Assembly: GCA_002438905.1 (NCBI GenBank)
Contig: DJSA01000148.1
Span: forward strand, 15,737 to 41,555
DNA: 25,819 bases
Origin: Bacteroidales bacterium UBA6346
GTDB lineage: Bacteria; Bacteroidota; Bacteroidia; Bacteroidales; UBA932
Direction of reading: 5' to 3'
Position numbers and translations under genes: made by a program. A model generated the notes under the pieces. That model had not been told where the DNA came from. It saw only the letters and a program-made list of their open reading frames with translations, and made no database searches. Positions 8,601 to 17,041 of this stretch are shown piece after piece; within the stretch, counting starts at the first letter, position 1; each line of letters begins with the position of its first letter.

Positions 8601-10209
8601 GGGTTATTACTACAGCATTGATGTGACCATCGGCAGCCTTTCCGGTGTCCTTGCCGACAATCGAAATGACAATCTTGCCGTCAGCATCCGGTTTCACGCT
8701 GTCGAAAGTCACCATATATTTGCCGAAATCTGCAGATTCATCGTATGTCTTCATTCCGGTGTATATGGTTTTCGATCCGTAGTCTTCTGCACCGTCAAGA
8801 CTGTATTCGGAGATTCGTGCGTCCGCACTTCCGTTGAAACGCACGGCAAGAACTTTCACCTCGTATGATTTTCCGGAATCAAAACCGGCAATCGTAACAG
8901 AAGCAGGTTCAGTGTCACCTTCACCTTTGGTTCCCGCGACAATAAGTCCATCTGCCCAGACAGACTTCGGATAGGACATGCCGTCGATTGTAACATCCTT
9001 GTCCGGCTCACCACCGACTCCGTTGTAGGTTCCGGTGAAGCCGTTAAGGCTCTCTATCACAAGCGGTGACCAATTTCCGTCATTACCCTTAAGAAAGATG
9101 CCGTTGCCGGCCGTGCTGACAGCGACTCGGTTCCAGTCCTCCGGAGATGCTGCCGAGCCGCCGCCGAAGTCAATCTGAACGGGAGCGCTGAATGCAGGAG
9201 TCTCGGTGTAAGGCTTTTGGAAGTCCGTCATCTCAGTAACGGCATAGGGCTGCAGCACAGCAAGATGCGCCGCGTTCTGCGCAATTGCCTCATGAAGTTC
9301 ATCAACAGTTTCCGGAGCGTAGCCGTTGCCCACGACTGACTGCCCCATGATGGCCTCAAACCAAGTGCAGGCGGCGGTGTAGCGGCCGTAGGTGGTTTCA
9401 AGATGGTAGCCATCGCGGTTGTAGGCATCTCCTATCAGAGAGGTTCTTCCGTTCTGAACGGCCGTGCCGGATGGAATGAGGAGGTCGAAATGGTTGTCCT
9501 TCAAGGCGTTCTTCGTACATTCCACAATGGCGCGGTACATAGTCATCTGGTTTCTGTCATAGTCCGGAAACGCACTGTGGTCAGAACTTGAGGCATAAGC
9601 CCAAGTCTGGTGCCATGCAAGCCTGAAGTCTTTCTTCGGAGCGTTCTGCCGCACCCAAGAGATAAGATTCGGAAGATACGGAGTGTAAGTTTCGTATTTT
9701 CCGGACAATCCGCTGGCCTGCTGGAGCGATATGATGTCCCACGGTTCGTCGGTGAGGCCGTGAAGGATGGTCGTGTTCTTTGTCTCGGTCTTCACGCCGT
9801 CGACTATCTTGCGGTAGTAATAGTCGGTCTTGCCGTTTGACGTGTTGCTCCAATGCCTTTCAAGGGAGCAGCCACCGATGTAGAGGTTACCGATTATGAC
9901 CTTCTGGTCTGCCGCATCAAAGAGTTCGTAGAGATATTGCTCCACGGCATCCTGCGAAAAACTGTTGCCGATTGCAAGGATACGCAATATGCCGTCAGAA
10001 GGAGTTTCCGGGTTTTCTGGTTCAGATGGCTTATCAGGTTCGTCAGGAGTTGAAGGCTCGTCAGGGTCTTCCTTGCCCCCTGGCTCTGATGGCTGCTCAA
10101 TGTCGTCTGCCTCAGATGAGTCAGGAGCGCAGCCATAAAGCGAAACTGTAGTGAGGTTGAGTGCGACAGCGAGCGCAAGACAACTCAATATTCTTACACA
10201 TTTCATCAT
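8587..10209 (-). CDS. DUF4886/SGNH-type hydrolase lipoprotein with C-terminal beta-sandwich
   Basis: A 540-residue lipoprotein: signal 1-26 with lipobox SLYGC (C27), then an acidic proline-rich spacer (38-72) built from repeats such as PSEP and DEPSTPDEP that holds the enzyme off the membrane. Residues 74-320 fit DUF4886, which has an SGNH-hydrolase outline: block I LAIGNSFS (78-85, candidate nucleophile S83), block II GNLYIGGCSLERHW (107-120), SLQQASG (161-167) and block V RDGYHLE (265-271, candidate D266/H269 pair). A C-terminal domain (about 340-538) begins VQIDFGGG and looks like a jelly-roll, possibly carbohydrate-binding. An esterase acting on acylated sugars is an inference from the fold; no activity is known to me for this family. 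It is the last gene of the operon, 43 nt after the DUF4832-like gene. Confidence 0.8.
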   Translation of the reverse strand: MMKCVRILSCLALAVALNLTTVSLYGCAPDSSEADDIEQPSEPGGKEDPDEPSTPDEPDKPSEPENPETPSDGILRILAIGNSFSQDAVEQYLYELFDAADQKVIIGNLYIGGCSLERHWSNTSNGKTDYYYRKIVDGVKTETKNTTILHGLTDEPWDIISLQQASGLSGKYETYTPYLPNLISWVRQNAPKKDFRLAWHQTWAYASSSDHSAFPDYDRNQMTMYRAIVECTKNALKDNHFDLLIPSGTAVQNGRTSLIGDAYNRDGYHLETTYGRYTAACTWFEAIMGQSVVGNGYAPETVDELHEAIAQNAAHLAVLQPYAVTEMTDFQKPYTETPAFSAPVQIDFGGGSAASPEDWNRVAVSTAGNGIFLKGNDGNWSPLVIESLNGFTGTYNGVGGEPDKDVTIDGMSYPKSVWADGLIVAGTKGEGDTEPASVTIAGFDSGKSYEVKVLAVRFNGSADARISEYSLDGAEDYGSKTIYTGMKTYDESADFGKYMVTFDSVKPDADGKIVISIVGKDTGKAADGHINAVVITPRQK

Positions 10210-10252
10210 ATTTCAGCGTTTATCATCATATATTCTCAAACGATTGAGGATC

Positions 10253-11824
10253 TCATTTCACCGTGACTTCGGCTATCTTCAGCCATCCTTCCTCTGTGTA
10301 CTCGCCTTTCGCAGAAGAATATATTCCGATCTTCTTCTGCTCCGAAGCATCGTCAACTATACCGGCTGCCCAGACATATTCCCCAGCAGGGACGCCGTCG
10401 ACAGTGAACGTAAAGTCATATTGCTTAGGTTTTCCCTTTATCCAGTCATAAGGCTGTGCCTTAGTGTCATAGAACATCTTCACCGGCTTCTCCGTAGTCT
10501 TGTCAAGCAGGGCAAACGCCACCTTGTACTTGCCGACGAAAGGACGGAAATTTGTTGGACAATAGGCATAGCCGAGGTTTGCCCAACGATGCCGGACCGT
10601 GACCTCATCGCCAAGGCCCACAGACTGAGGAACAACGACTTTGGACGGATAAACGCGATAGTTCCCGTCACGGATGAACTGAACAAGATAGTCGTAGGCC
10701 TCGTTGAACCAGGACCAAGCCTCGCTCATCTCGAGATTGTCGTTGTAGCGGAGGTCCATCATGCTGGCGCAGGCCTCGCGTGCCTGATCGAACTCTCCCT
10801 TGCGGACATCCGCCCAGTCTTTGTAGTTCTCTGTATCCCAGCGCATAGGCGCATCGCCATGAGAGGCCTTGACCCAGCCGCCCTCGGCGATGAGAGGCAC
10901 CTGATAGCGGTATTTTGCCGCAATGCTCTTCTCCCAGGTGCCGTAGTAGGTCTTCATCCCGAACGCGCCGCTGCCGATTCCGAAGCCCTTCTTCACGGCC
11001 GAATCTATCATGTCTTCAGAATCAGGGCTGAGCTTGTCGCCGCTCGTGGAGCCGATGGCCTTGTGGTAGTTGATGAAAATCGGAATCTTGGTGAACTCTC
11101 TGGCGAAGAGGGAGGTAACCCATTCGAACACAGGCTTTTTAGGGGTTTCGTCTCCTGTTGAATAGATGCAGGAATGGTACTCGCCCCATTTGCCGATGCC
11201 GACTCCATGAACGAACTCAGTGGAGTCAGGATTGTTGATGTGCTCCGCGAAGTCGTGGATGAACTTCTCGTAACACTGCTGGAATTTAGGATCATCGGGA
11301 TACGGCGACCACACGTCCATCGAGCCAGTCTGCGTGGCATAGCCCTGCGCTCCGTATTGGTCACGGACATAAAGCGGAGTACAGAACTCATGTTTGTCCC
11401 GGCTGTCTATGCTGAAGCCGTAACCGACGCGCATTTTGCGTCTGCGAGCCTCGGCGATGAGCTTGCGGTAGCGCTGCGCATAGACAGTGTTGCAGCCATC
11501 CTGCCAGATGTAGACTCCGTCCTCGGGGTTCAGCTGTCCCCAGGTGGTGCGGATGAGCAGGGTCTTGGCATAGTCGGTGACCTTGACGGTACCGGCAGAG
11601 GACGGCATGTTGTCATACCTTTCCCAGAAGTCGTCAAGATCGTTCCCGAGCCCGGCATAGAGCACCCAGCCGCACAACGGATTAGGATGCACGATGTCCC
11701 TGTCCGGCGCGAAATCCACAGTCAGGCCTTCGCCTTCCGTACTGCCGCCCGGCTGTTCCTTGCTGCAGGATGCTGCCACAAGGGACAGCGCAAATGCTAA
11801 TAATATGGTTCTCCTGATTTTCAT
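10253..11824 (-). CDS. DUF4832-like TIM-barrel lipoprotein (third, divergent paralogue)
   Basis: A 523-residue lipoprotein (signal 1-19, C20 in VAASC, then SKEQPGG). It matches, end to end, the lipoprotein at 20140-21705 and the C-terminal half of the GH3 protein at 21843-25454. Shared landmarks are NPLCGWVLYAG (48-58), IRTTWGQLNPEDG (91-103), SPYPDDPKFQ (173-182), GIGKWGEYHS (209-218), INYHKAIG (251-258), AFGMKTYYGTWEK (287-299), LIAEGGWV (311-318), DVRKGEF (339-345), MMDLRYN (355-361) and a C-terminal beta domain with HRWANLGYAYCPTN (412-425). E215 and E314 sit where clan GH-A enzymes carry acid/base and nucleophile, so a glycosidase is plausible. It is the most divergent of the three: SIDSRDKHEFCTP replaces VVDGRDQGQNTP, which suggests another specificity. 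It lies 8 nt after the SusF-like gene. The family assignment is from memory. Confidence 0.85.
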   Translation of the reverse strand: MKIRRTILLAFALSLVAASCSKEQPGGSTEGEGLTVDFAPDRDIVHPNPLCGWVLYAGLGNDLDDFWERYDNMPSSAGTVKVTDYAKTLLIRTTWGQLNPEDGVYIWQDGCNTVYAQRYRKLIAEARRRKMRVGYGFSIDSRDKHEFCTPLYVRDQYGAQGYATQTGSMDVWSPYPDDPKFQQCYEKFIHDFAEHINNPDSTEFVHGVGIGKWGEYHSCIYSTGDETPKKPVFEWVTSLFAREFTKIPIFINYHKAIGSTSGDKLSPDSEDMIDSAVKKGFGIGSGAFGMKTYYGTWEKSIAAKYRYQVPLIAEGGWVKASHGDAPMRWDTENYKDWADVRKGEFDQAREACASMMDLRYNDNLEMSEAWSWFNEAYDYLVQFIRDGNYRVYPSKVVVPQSVGLGDEVTVRHRWANLGYAYCPTNFRPFVGKYKVAFALLDKTTEKPVKMFYDTKAQPYDWIKGKPKQYDFTFTVDGVPAGEYVWAAGIVDDASEQKKIGIYSSAKGEYTEEGWLKIAEVTVK

Positions 11825-11832
11825 TTTTCAAA

Positions 11833-13488
11833 TTAGCGTTGTTCAAACCTGACCGTGGCCTTCGTGTTGTCGTTTCTGTCAATCTTGACAATCACGCAGT
11901 TGGCACCCTCCGGTACGATATGGTAGGCATAACGATTGTCACTCTGGCCTCCGACAGAATCGTAGGTCTTTCCAAGCTCGCAGTTCACATAACCTGAATA
12001 CTGGTTTCTCTTTGCTGCAGCAGATGAACCGTATGCCCAGACATTGTTCTGGATGTTTGAGACAAAGAACTGTATGTGACCGGTAATGTCCTTGCCCTTA
12101 TTTTCTCCGGTCTGGTTATTTGCATCGACATTTGTCTTGCGAGGAATGGCATCACCCAAGTAAACAAAGACCGCCGGATCTGCAAGGCTCTGCTTGAGAG
12201 TATACTTGCTCTGGAAACCTGTCTTCATACCAGGGTCATTATCCCATCCGAGACCACCACCCCACATCCATAGTGTTGTAACCTCCTGTGAGAAATTCTT
12301 GTCACCAATCTCTGTATTATTATAAGTAACCGTCACATTCTTCAAATCCGTTTCCGGAGAATATATGACAACGGTCTTATCATCAAAATCAACAACGACA
12401 CGATATATACCTGCCGCTGGGACAGTCCAATGCCCTTCCGCATTCTCAGTAAGCTCTGCGATCTGTCCATCATTGATGTCACTGCCGGATGCCGGTGCAT
12501 AAACGCCACCGTTCTCACCGGTCAAGCGAATCTGAAAATCCCCTTCAGAAAGTTCCGCTCGAAAGGCATACAAATTATCCTTTTCAAGGCACTTCGTCAT
12601 AAGCTGCACACCGCCAGACACTGCCGTGCCCTCCACAACACATTGCGTTTCAGCAAATGCAACAGTAGTCTTGTTGACCTTGCCGGTGGCAAACTCGATG
12701 TCTTTCTGAAAGGTCTTTGTTTCGGTGTACTCAATTCCGTTAACCTTGTAGGTAATTTTCAGGCTCGTGCCGGCCGTTGCCGTGAACGGCGCGCACTGGA
12801 GACACATCGCGATGCTTTCTCCAGCAGGAACCTTCTTGCTCTGCCCGCCAACCAACGTGTAGGTGACAGCAGCATCTGTCGGCTCAGATTGGCCTGTCGT
12901 CCTGTCATAAGTATGCTTTCCTCCGAGTATACCTCCGTCCATGCGTTCAATCTTAATATCTGTAAGTGTGGCCGTGCCGACAGCATTGTCATTTTTAACC
13001 GTCACCTTAATGATGCCCGAAAGCTGCTGAAGCTTTACATTCGGCTGATTGCCGCCAACCGCTATCGCCTTCCCGTACATAGGAGTCTTGACTCCTCCGG
13101 CGAGAGTGTATACTCCATCCGTCGAATATGGATAGAGTATGTCATATTCATACTCCACACCCTCTTCCGGATGGAAATCAGCGCAGGTAAACTCATTGGT
13201 CTCCCCTGTTTCATTCACGAACTCATATGGTGTCTCCGAGCTGTTGATTCTTACGGCAAGAGCATCGCCGGCAGACCAGTTCACCTCGTATGTTTCCTCA
13301 TTGAACGTCGTCTTCGTCGCCGAAGGCTTGGGAGTGGGAACCGGAGTGTTGACTTTGATTATGAACGGAGTCTTTTCAGCCTGTTCTTCTGACGGAGTAT
13401 TTTCAACGGCTTCTGAGCCGAGCTTCGCGCAGCCTGCGAGTGCGGCTGCCGCAAAGAATGATATTGTTGCAAAACGTTTCATGCCCAT
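11833..13488 (-). CDS. Surface glycan-binding lipoprotein: fimbrillin-like N-terminus plus SusF-like C-terminus
   Basis: A 551-residue lipoprotein; the signal (MKRFATISFFAAAALAGC, C20) starts best at codon 3 (13482), though the ATG at 13488 is also usable. Residues 57-280 resemble the fimbrillin/Mfa-like fold of Bacteroidales: TKTTFNEETYEVNWSAGDALAV (about 58-79), LYPY (118-121), LSGIIKVTV (156-164) and FATGKVNKTTVAF (266-278). Residues 297-551 are clearly homologous to the C-terminal half of the SusE-like protein two genes upstream: TKCLEKDNLYAFRAEL, YRVVVDFDDKTVVIYS, LWMWG, NNVWAYG and GGQSDNRYAYHIVPEG. The C-terminal module should bind the target glycan at the cell surface; its conserved tryptophans and tyrosines are likely contact residues. 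No catalytic motif is seen. It starts 6 nt after the stop of a 53-codon small ORF. Confidence 0.85.
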   Translation of the reverse strand: MGMKRFATISFFAAAALAGCAKLGSEAVENTPSEEQAEKTPFIIKVNTPVPTPKPSATKTTFNEETYEVNWSAGDALAVRINSSETPYEFVNETGETNEFTCADFHPEEGVEYEYDILYPYSTDGVYTLAGGVKTPMYGKAIAVGGNQPNVKLQQLSGIIKVTVKNDNAVGTATLTDIKIERMDGGILGGKHTYDRTTGQSEPTDAAVTYTLVGGQSKKVPAGESIAMCLQCAPFTATAGTSLKITYKVNGIEYTETKTFQKDIEFATGKVNKTTVAFAETQCVVEGTAVSGGVQLMTKCLEKDNLYAFRAELSEGDFQIRLTGENGGVYAPASGSDINDGQIAELTENAEGHWTVPAAGIYRVVVDFDDKTVVIYSPETDLKNVTVTYNNTEIGDKNFSQEVTTLWMWGGGLGWDNDPGMKTGFQSKYTLKQSLADPAVFVYLGDAIPRKTNVDANNQTGENKGKDITGHIQFFVSNIQNNVWAYGSSAAAKRNQYSGYVNCELGKTYDSVGGQSDNRYAYHIVPEGANCVIVKIDRNDNTKATVRFEQR

Positions 13489-13494
13489 ATTCCG

Positions 13495-13656
13495 TTAAAA
13501 TTCCTCGCCGTCAACATAAGAGCCGGCATATATTCCCACCTTTTCGTTACTTGCAGCGAAGCCGTACTCCGCCCTCACTTCAATGAGTGAAAGGGAAGGA
13601 CAGGTGTATTCCTGCCCCTCCCGATTAAGATTTTCGAGTTTCATTGAAACTTTCAT
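13495..13656 (-). CDS. Small ORF, 53 codons, between the SusE- and SusF-like genes
   Basis: An uninterrupted frame from ATG at 13656 to TAA at 13497-13495 fills the only larger gap in the operon, 9 nt after the SusE-like stop and 6 nt before the next ATG. A second ATG lies at codon 5 (13644). The peptide begins MKVSMKLENLNREGQ, continues YTCPSLSLIEVRAEYGFAAS (17-36) and ends VDGEEF. It has no signal sequence or membrane segment. The pattern aromatic-x-x-P, then I-E-V-x-x-E-x-GF-A-x-S, recalls short peptides that I remember being encoded beside fimbrillin-like and surface-lipoprotein genes in Bacteroidales; their role is not known to me. The perfect fit in the operon spacing and the fimbrillin-like neighbour support a real gene. 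Confidence 0.65.
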   Translation of the reverse strand: MKVSMKLENLNREGQEYTCPSLSLIEVRAEYGFAASNEKVGIYAGSYVDGEEF

Positions 13657-13665
13657 TTTTCAGAT

Positions 13666-15279
13666 TTATCTTTTGTCAAAAAGTACATACGCATCCGATG
13701 CCATGACAATGCTTCCGTCAACGACCTCGTTTTCCTTGGAACCGATGAACACCTCAATATAGTTCGTGCCCTCAGGAATGATCCAGCGGGAGTAGCGGTT
13801 GTTGCCCTGACCGCCGAAGATGTCCTTGCTCTTGACGCCGAGTTCAACATTCACGAGCTTGTCCCTCGTCAATGAGGCGCCGAATGCATATACATTGTTC
13901 CAAAGATTTGATGCCTGGAACTTCGTTGAAGCACTGCCCCCACGCGGAAGAGCCTCTCCATTGTTGTAATAAATGAACAGACGAGGATTTGCGAGACTCG
14001 GAGCGAGAACATATTTATCGCTCGGTTTGTTGCCGTTGGCCTCGCTTGCAAAGTCACCCCACATCCAGAGTGAAGAAATCACGGTCTTTTCGACAAGTGT
14101 CGGAGAAACGGTTGTGTTCTTCCACTCCGTTGCTGTCCATACAACCTCATCCGTCGCCGCAGAATAAATCGTCACGGTCTTGGCCTCGGTGTCAATCACG
14201 ACACGGTAGGTTCCGTCCGCAGGGATGTTCCATGCCTTTGCTGCGGCACCAGACGTCGCAGTTTGGGAGAACGGAACCGCAGTGCCGTCAGTGAACTCGG
14301 ACTTCGACACGATTGCCACTGTCCTCGCCTGCTCGAACTCAATCGGGAACCACAGCGTTCCGCCCTTGAGCTCTCCTCGGAACGCATAGAGTCCGTCCTT
14401 CTCAAGACACTTTGTCACCTCGGTCTCCTCAGCCGGTGCGGCAGTTCCTGCAAGATAAATCTTGTCAATCTCGATGATTGAAGAAACCGGAACCACAGCA
14501 ACGGTCTTTGTCGTGAAGTTCAGCGTGACCCTGTAGGCATCAGGAGTCGTTATCTTCCAGCCGCCTCCTTCTGTAGCGTCGACAATCTTCGCGTCCATTG
14601 CGTCCGTTCCAGTCACGGCCTGCCCGTCTGTTGCTGGAACAATCAGGTTGCTCTCATCCCCATATACTACAGGGAAGTTCAGCTCGCCTGCCTTGAGATT
14701 GCCCTGCCATACATAGAGGGCAGGATTGCCCGCGTTCGCAGTGAGTTCCACATTCTCTGCAACCACGCTTCCGCCGAGCCATACCTTGTCTGCGGCAAAC
14801 TGCTTCGCTCCATAGGTCTTGACGGAAACTGTCACGCTCGCCTCATCCGGAATGATGAGCCTCGGTCCCTCGAAGGAGGCCGTGATTGAGAACTTGAGTC
14901 CGCTCCTCGTGCTCGTGAGCTGACCGAAACGGCCAACGAGCATGTCCTGAAGTTCCTTGTTGGTGTAGCTGCGCGTGAAGTTGCCCTCGTCCTCATATTC
15001 CTTCACACCCGAGGCGGTGCTGGTGGTGTGATCGACGGTGTAGAGATAGGTCGTCGTGTAGTCGTCACCATACTCGGAGGCAGGTGTCCAGCTTATGGTG
15101 AGCGCAGTCTCGTCCGGCTTGCTTTCGTCAAGGACTATGTTCTCGGAAGAAGCCGTTATCTTAATTGAGAAATTGTGTCTTGAATATTCGTTGTCAATCT
15201 TCTGCTGGCAGGAAACTACCGCACAGCATAGTGCGGCTCCGGCAAGAAGAAAGGGAACTGTTCTAAATATATTTTTCAT
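13666..15279 (-). CDS. SusE-like surface glycan-binding lipoprotein with repeated modules
   Basis: A 537-residue lipoprotein (signal 1-23, C24 in AVVSC, then QQKIDNEY). Residues 34-155 look like the SusE N-terminal Ig-like domain (FSIKITASSENIVLDESKPDETALTISWTP lies across 37-66). Two related modules follow, 163-264 and 270-373, each with DKVWLGG/DKIYLAG, LYVWQGNL/LYAFRGEL, FPVVY/FPIEF and YRVTLNFTTKTVAV/YRVVIDTEAKTVTI. Residues 400-537 form a terminal module (SSLWMWG, NNVYAFG, GGQGNNRYSRWIIPEG) shared with the protein encoded at 11833-13488. Position directly after SusD, 22 nt downstream, and this modular build fit a SusE/SusF-type protein that holds the glycan at the outer membrane for SusC/SusD. 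The ligand cannot be deduced. No catalytic residues are recognised. Confidence 0.85.
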   Translation of the reverse strand: MKNIFRTVPFLLAGAALCCAVVSCQQKIDNEYSRHNFSIKITASSENIVLDESKPDETALTISWTPASEYGDDYTTTYLYTVDHTTSTASGVKEYEDEGNFTRSYTNKELQDMLVGRFGQLTSTRSGLKFSITASFEGPRLIIPDEASVTVSVKTYGAKQFAADKVWLGGSVVAENVELTANAGNPALYVWQGNLKAGELNFPVVYGDESNLIVPATDGQAVTGTDAMDAKIVDATEGGGWKITTPDAYRVTLNFTTKTVAVVPVSSIIEIDKIYLAGTAAPAEETEVTKCLEKDGLYAFRGELKGGTLWFPIEFEQARTVAIVSKSEFTDGTAVPFSQTATSGAAAKAWNIPADGTYRVVIDTEAKTVTIYSAATDEVVWTATEWKNTTVSPTLVEKTVISSLWMWGDFASEANGNKPSDKYVLAPSLANPRLFIYYNNGEALPRGGSASTKFQASNLWNNVYAFGASLTRDKLVNVELGVKSKDIFGGQGNNRYSRWIIPEGTNYIEVFIGSKENEVVDGSIVMASDAYVLFDKR

Positions 15280-15301
15280 AACCTGATGATGTCGTTAACC
15301 A

Positions 15302-17038
15302 TTAATAACCCGGATTCTGTTCAAGATTGCCGTTGCAGAGTTCCTTGTCATGAGTAGGTATAGGCCAAAGCATCTGCCTCTCTGGGAATACGCGCTGCGC
15401 CCCTCTTGCAATGAGTCCCTTCTCCGCGATAGGCTCGAAATTCGCGAGGCCGTCCTCGTCAATCTCAGGCGTCTCCGGCCAGAACCACAGCCCCTTGTTC
15501 ACGACCTGCTCAAGACACGCGGTAGGGTCAAGGTTGATGTAGTTGTAAGAGTTGAGAGCCTTCTGCGCGAGATCCCAGCGGATTAGATCCATGTATCGGC
15601 GACCCTCTTTCGCAAGTTCCACACGACGCTCAAGACGCACCGTCCGGCGAAGCGTTGCCTGATCGGTTGAAGTGACGGCAGGATAGGAATCCGTCATCGA
15701 CGAATTCACCCCGTATGCGCGAGAGCGAACCTGATTGATTGCGTCAAGAACGCTGTCATCGATTTCACCGAGTTCAATCTTCGCCTCGGCATACATCAGA
15801 AGCACGTCGGCATATCTCATGATGAGATAGTCATTCTCCACCTTCATTCCGTTCTCGGTCCAGCTCGCGTCAACGCCTTTCTTCCAGATCAGGCCGTTGT
15901 ATGAGGCATATTGAGCGACGCTGCGGCTGTCCTGGTTGGCCTGAGTCGCCCCAGTTGCCACGACAGTGGTAGTCTTTGCGGCCGGCGAGGGGTTATAGAT
16001 GTATCCGCAGTGTTCGGTGCCGAACTCTACTATGGTCATCGCGCAGCGCGGGTCGCGGTTCTGGAAAGGGTTGTGCGGGTCAAAGAGCGGTGACTCGTCA
16101 ATCGGAAGTCCGTCAGTGCAGAGGAACGCGGCAAGAAGATCCCATGACGGGGTGTCGGCAGCATATCCTCCGGCGTTACGCGGAAGTCCGTTCTTCACAT
16201 ACCATGAATCAAGCACTACATCGCTCGTAATTGAACGAGGAATGCAGAAAATCTTTTCCGCATTCTCCTTGGTGCTCTGGAGAAACAGCTTGGAAAAATC
16301 CGGTTCTAGGGAATATACGTTCAGGTCAATGCAGGCCTTGGCGGCTTCAGCCATGGTTTCCCAGTCCTTCATGTACATTGCGAACCTCGCCTTCATCGCA
16401 AGTGCCGCCCCCTTCGTCGCATGAGAGGACGACGGGCTATATGAGACAGGAAGGTGCTCTATGGCATAATCGAAATCCTCGTAGACCTTAGGCATAACCT
16501 CCTCGACAGAGTTCCTCCTGATCTGGGTCTCCGCCTCCTCGATGGTGTAGTAGCGGTCAATGTAAGGCACAGCGCCATAGAAGAAAAGGAGGTCGGAATA
16601 CTTGCATGCCCTCGCGAAGGAGGCCTCCGCCTTGCAGCGTTCGATGACACTCTGCTTCACGCCGGCTTCCTCAGCCCTGTGAATGCTGTTCAGGAGCGAG
16701 TTCGCACGGGTAATGAGCTTGTAGCTCTGGTACCACAGATTGTAGCAGTACCATGTCTGTCCGGTAAGGGTTCCGTCAAGCACAGAGCCGCCTTCCCCTC
16801 TGTTGGCATTCCTGTAGGTGAAGTTGTCCGTCCACTGCTCGGATGCCAGGAGCGGTTCCTGCCAATAACCGAGGATGTAGAACTCATTGACGGCCATGTC
16901 GAGCTCGGTCTCGGTCGTGTACCATGATTCGCTGTTGCCTTCAGACTTAGGAGTCATGTCCATTGAAGTGCAGGCCGTCGCGAAAGCAGCCCCGAGAGCG
17001 AGCGCTGATAATATATACTTTCTCATATAACAGTCCAT
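15302..17038 (-). CDS. SusD/RagB-family outer-membrane glycan-binding lipoprotein
   Basis: A 578-residue SusD homologue of usual length. It caps the SusC barrel and delivers oligosaccharides to it. The lipoprotein signal is best read from codon 5 (ATG at 17026: MRKYILSALALGAAFATAC, C23 in the full numbering). SusD landmarks include the early TETELDMAVNEFY (42-54), LWYQSYKLITRANSLLNSI (101-119) and EASFARACKYSDLLFFYGAVPYID (about 138-161), a TPR-like part with KGAALAMKARFAMYMKDW (209-226), and the C-terminal YLIMRYADVLLMYAEAKIELG (404-424), INQVRSRAYG (434-443), ERRVELAKEGRRYMDLIRW (470-488), LWPIPTHDKE (557-566) and final NPGY. It starts 3 nt after the SusC stop, so the pair is certainly co-transcribed. 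The second ATG has no clear ribosome binding site, as is normal here. Confidence 0.97.
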   Translation of the reverse strand: MDCYMRKYILSALALGAAFATACTSMDMTPKSEGNSESWYTTETELDMAVNEFYILGYWQEPLLASEQWTDNFTYRNANRGEGGSVLDGTLTGQTWYCYNLWYQSYKLITRANSLLNSIHRAEEAGVKQSVIERCKAEASFARACKYSDLLFFYGAVPYIDRYYTIEEAETQIRRNSVEEVMPKVYEDFDYAIEHLPVSYSPSSSHATKGAALAMKARFAMYMKDWETMAEAAKACIDLNVYSLEPDFSKLFLQSTKENAEKIFCIPRSITSDVVLDSWYVKNGLPRNAGGYAADTPSWDLLAAFLCTDGLPIDESPLFDPHNPFQNRDPRCAMTIVEFGTEHCGYIYNPSPAAKTTTVVATGATQANQDSRSVAQYASYNGLIWKKGVDASWTENGMKVENDYLIMRYADVLLMYAEAKIELGEIDDSVLDAINQVRSRAYGVNSSMTDSYPAVTSTDQATLRRTVRLERRVELAKEGRRYMDLIRWDLAQKALNSYNYINLDPTACLEQVVNKGLWFWPETPEIDEDGLANFEPIAEKGLIARGAQRVFPERQMLWPIPTHDKELCNGNLEQNPGY

Positions 17039-17041
17039 TTT

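Noticed and set aside
10235..10248. Hairpin CTCAA-ACGA-TTGAG between the DUF4832-like and DUF4886 genes
   Set aside because: The stem is only five pairs, no T-run follows on the minus strand, and the gap is 43 nt in an otherwise continuous operon.
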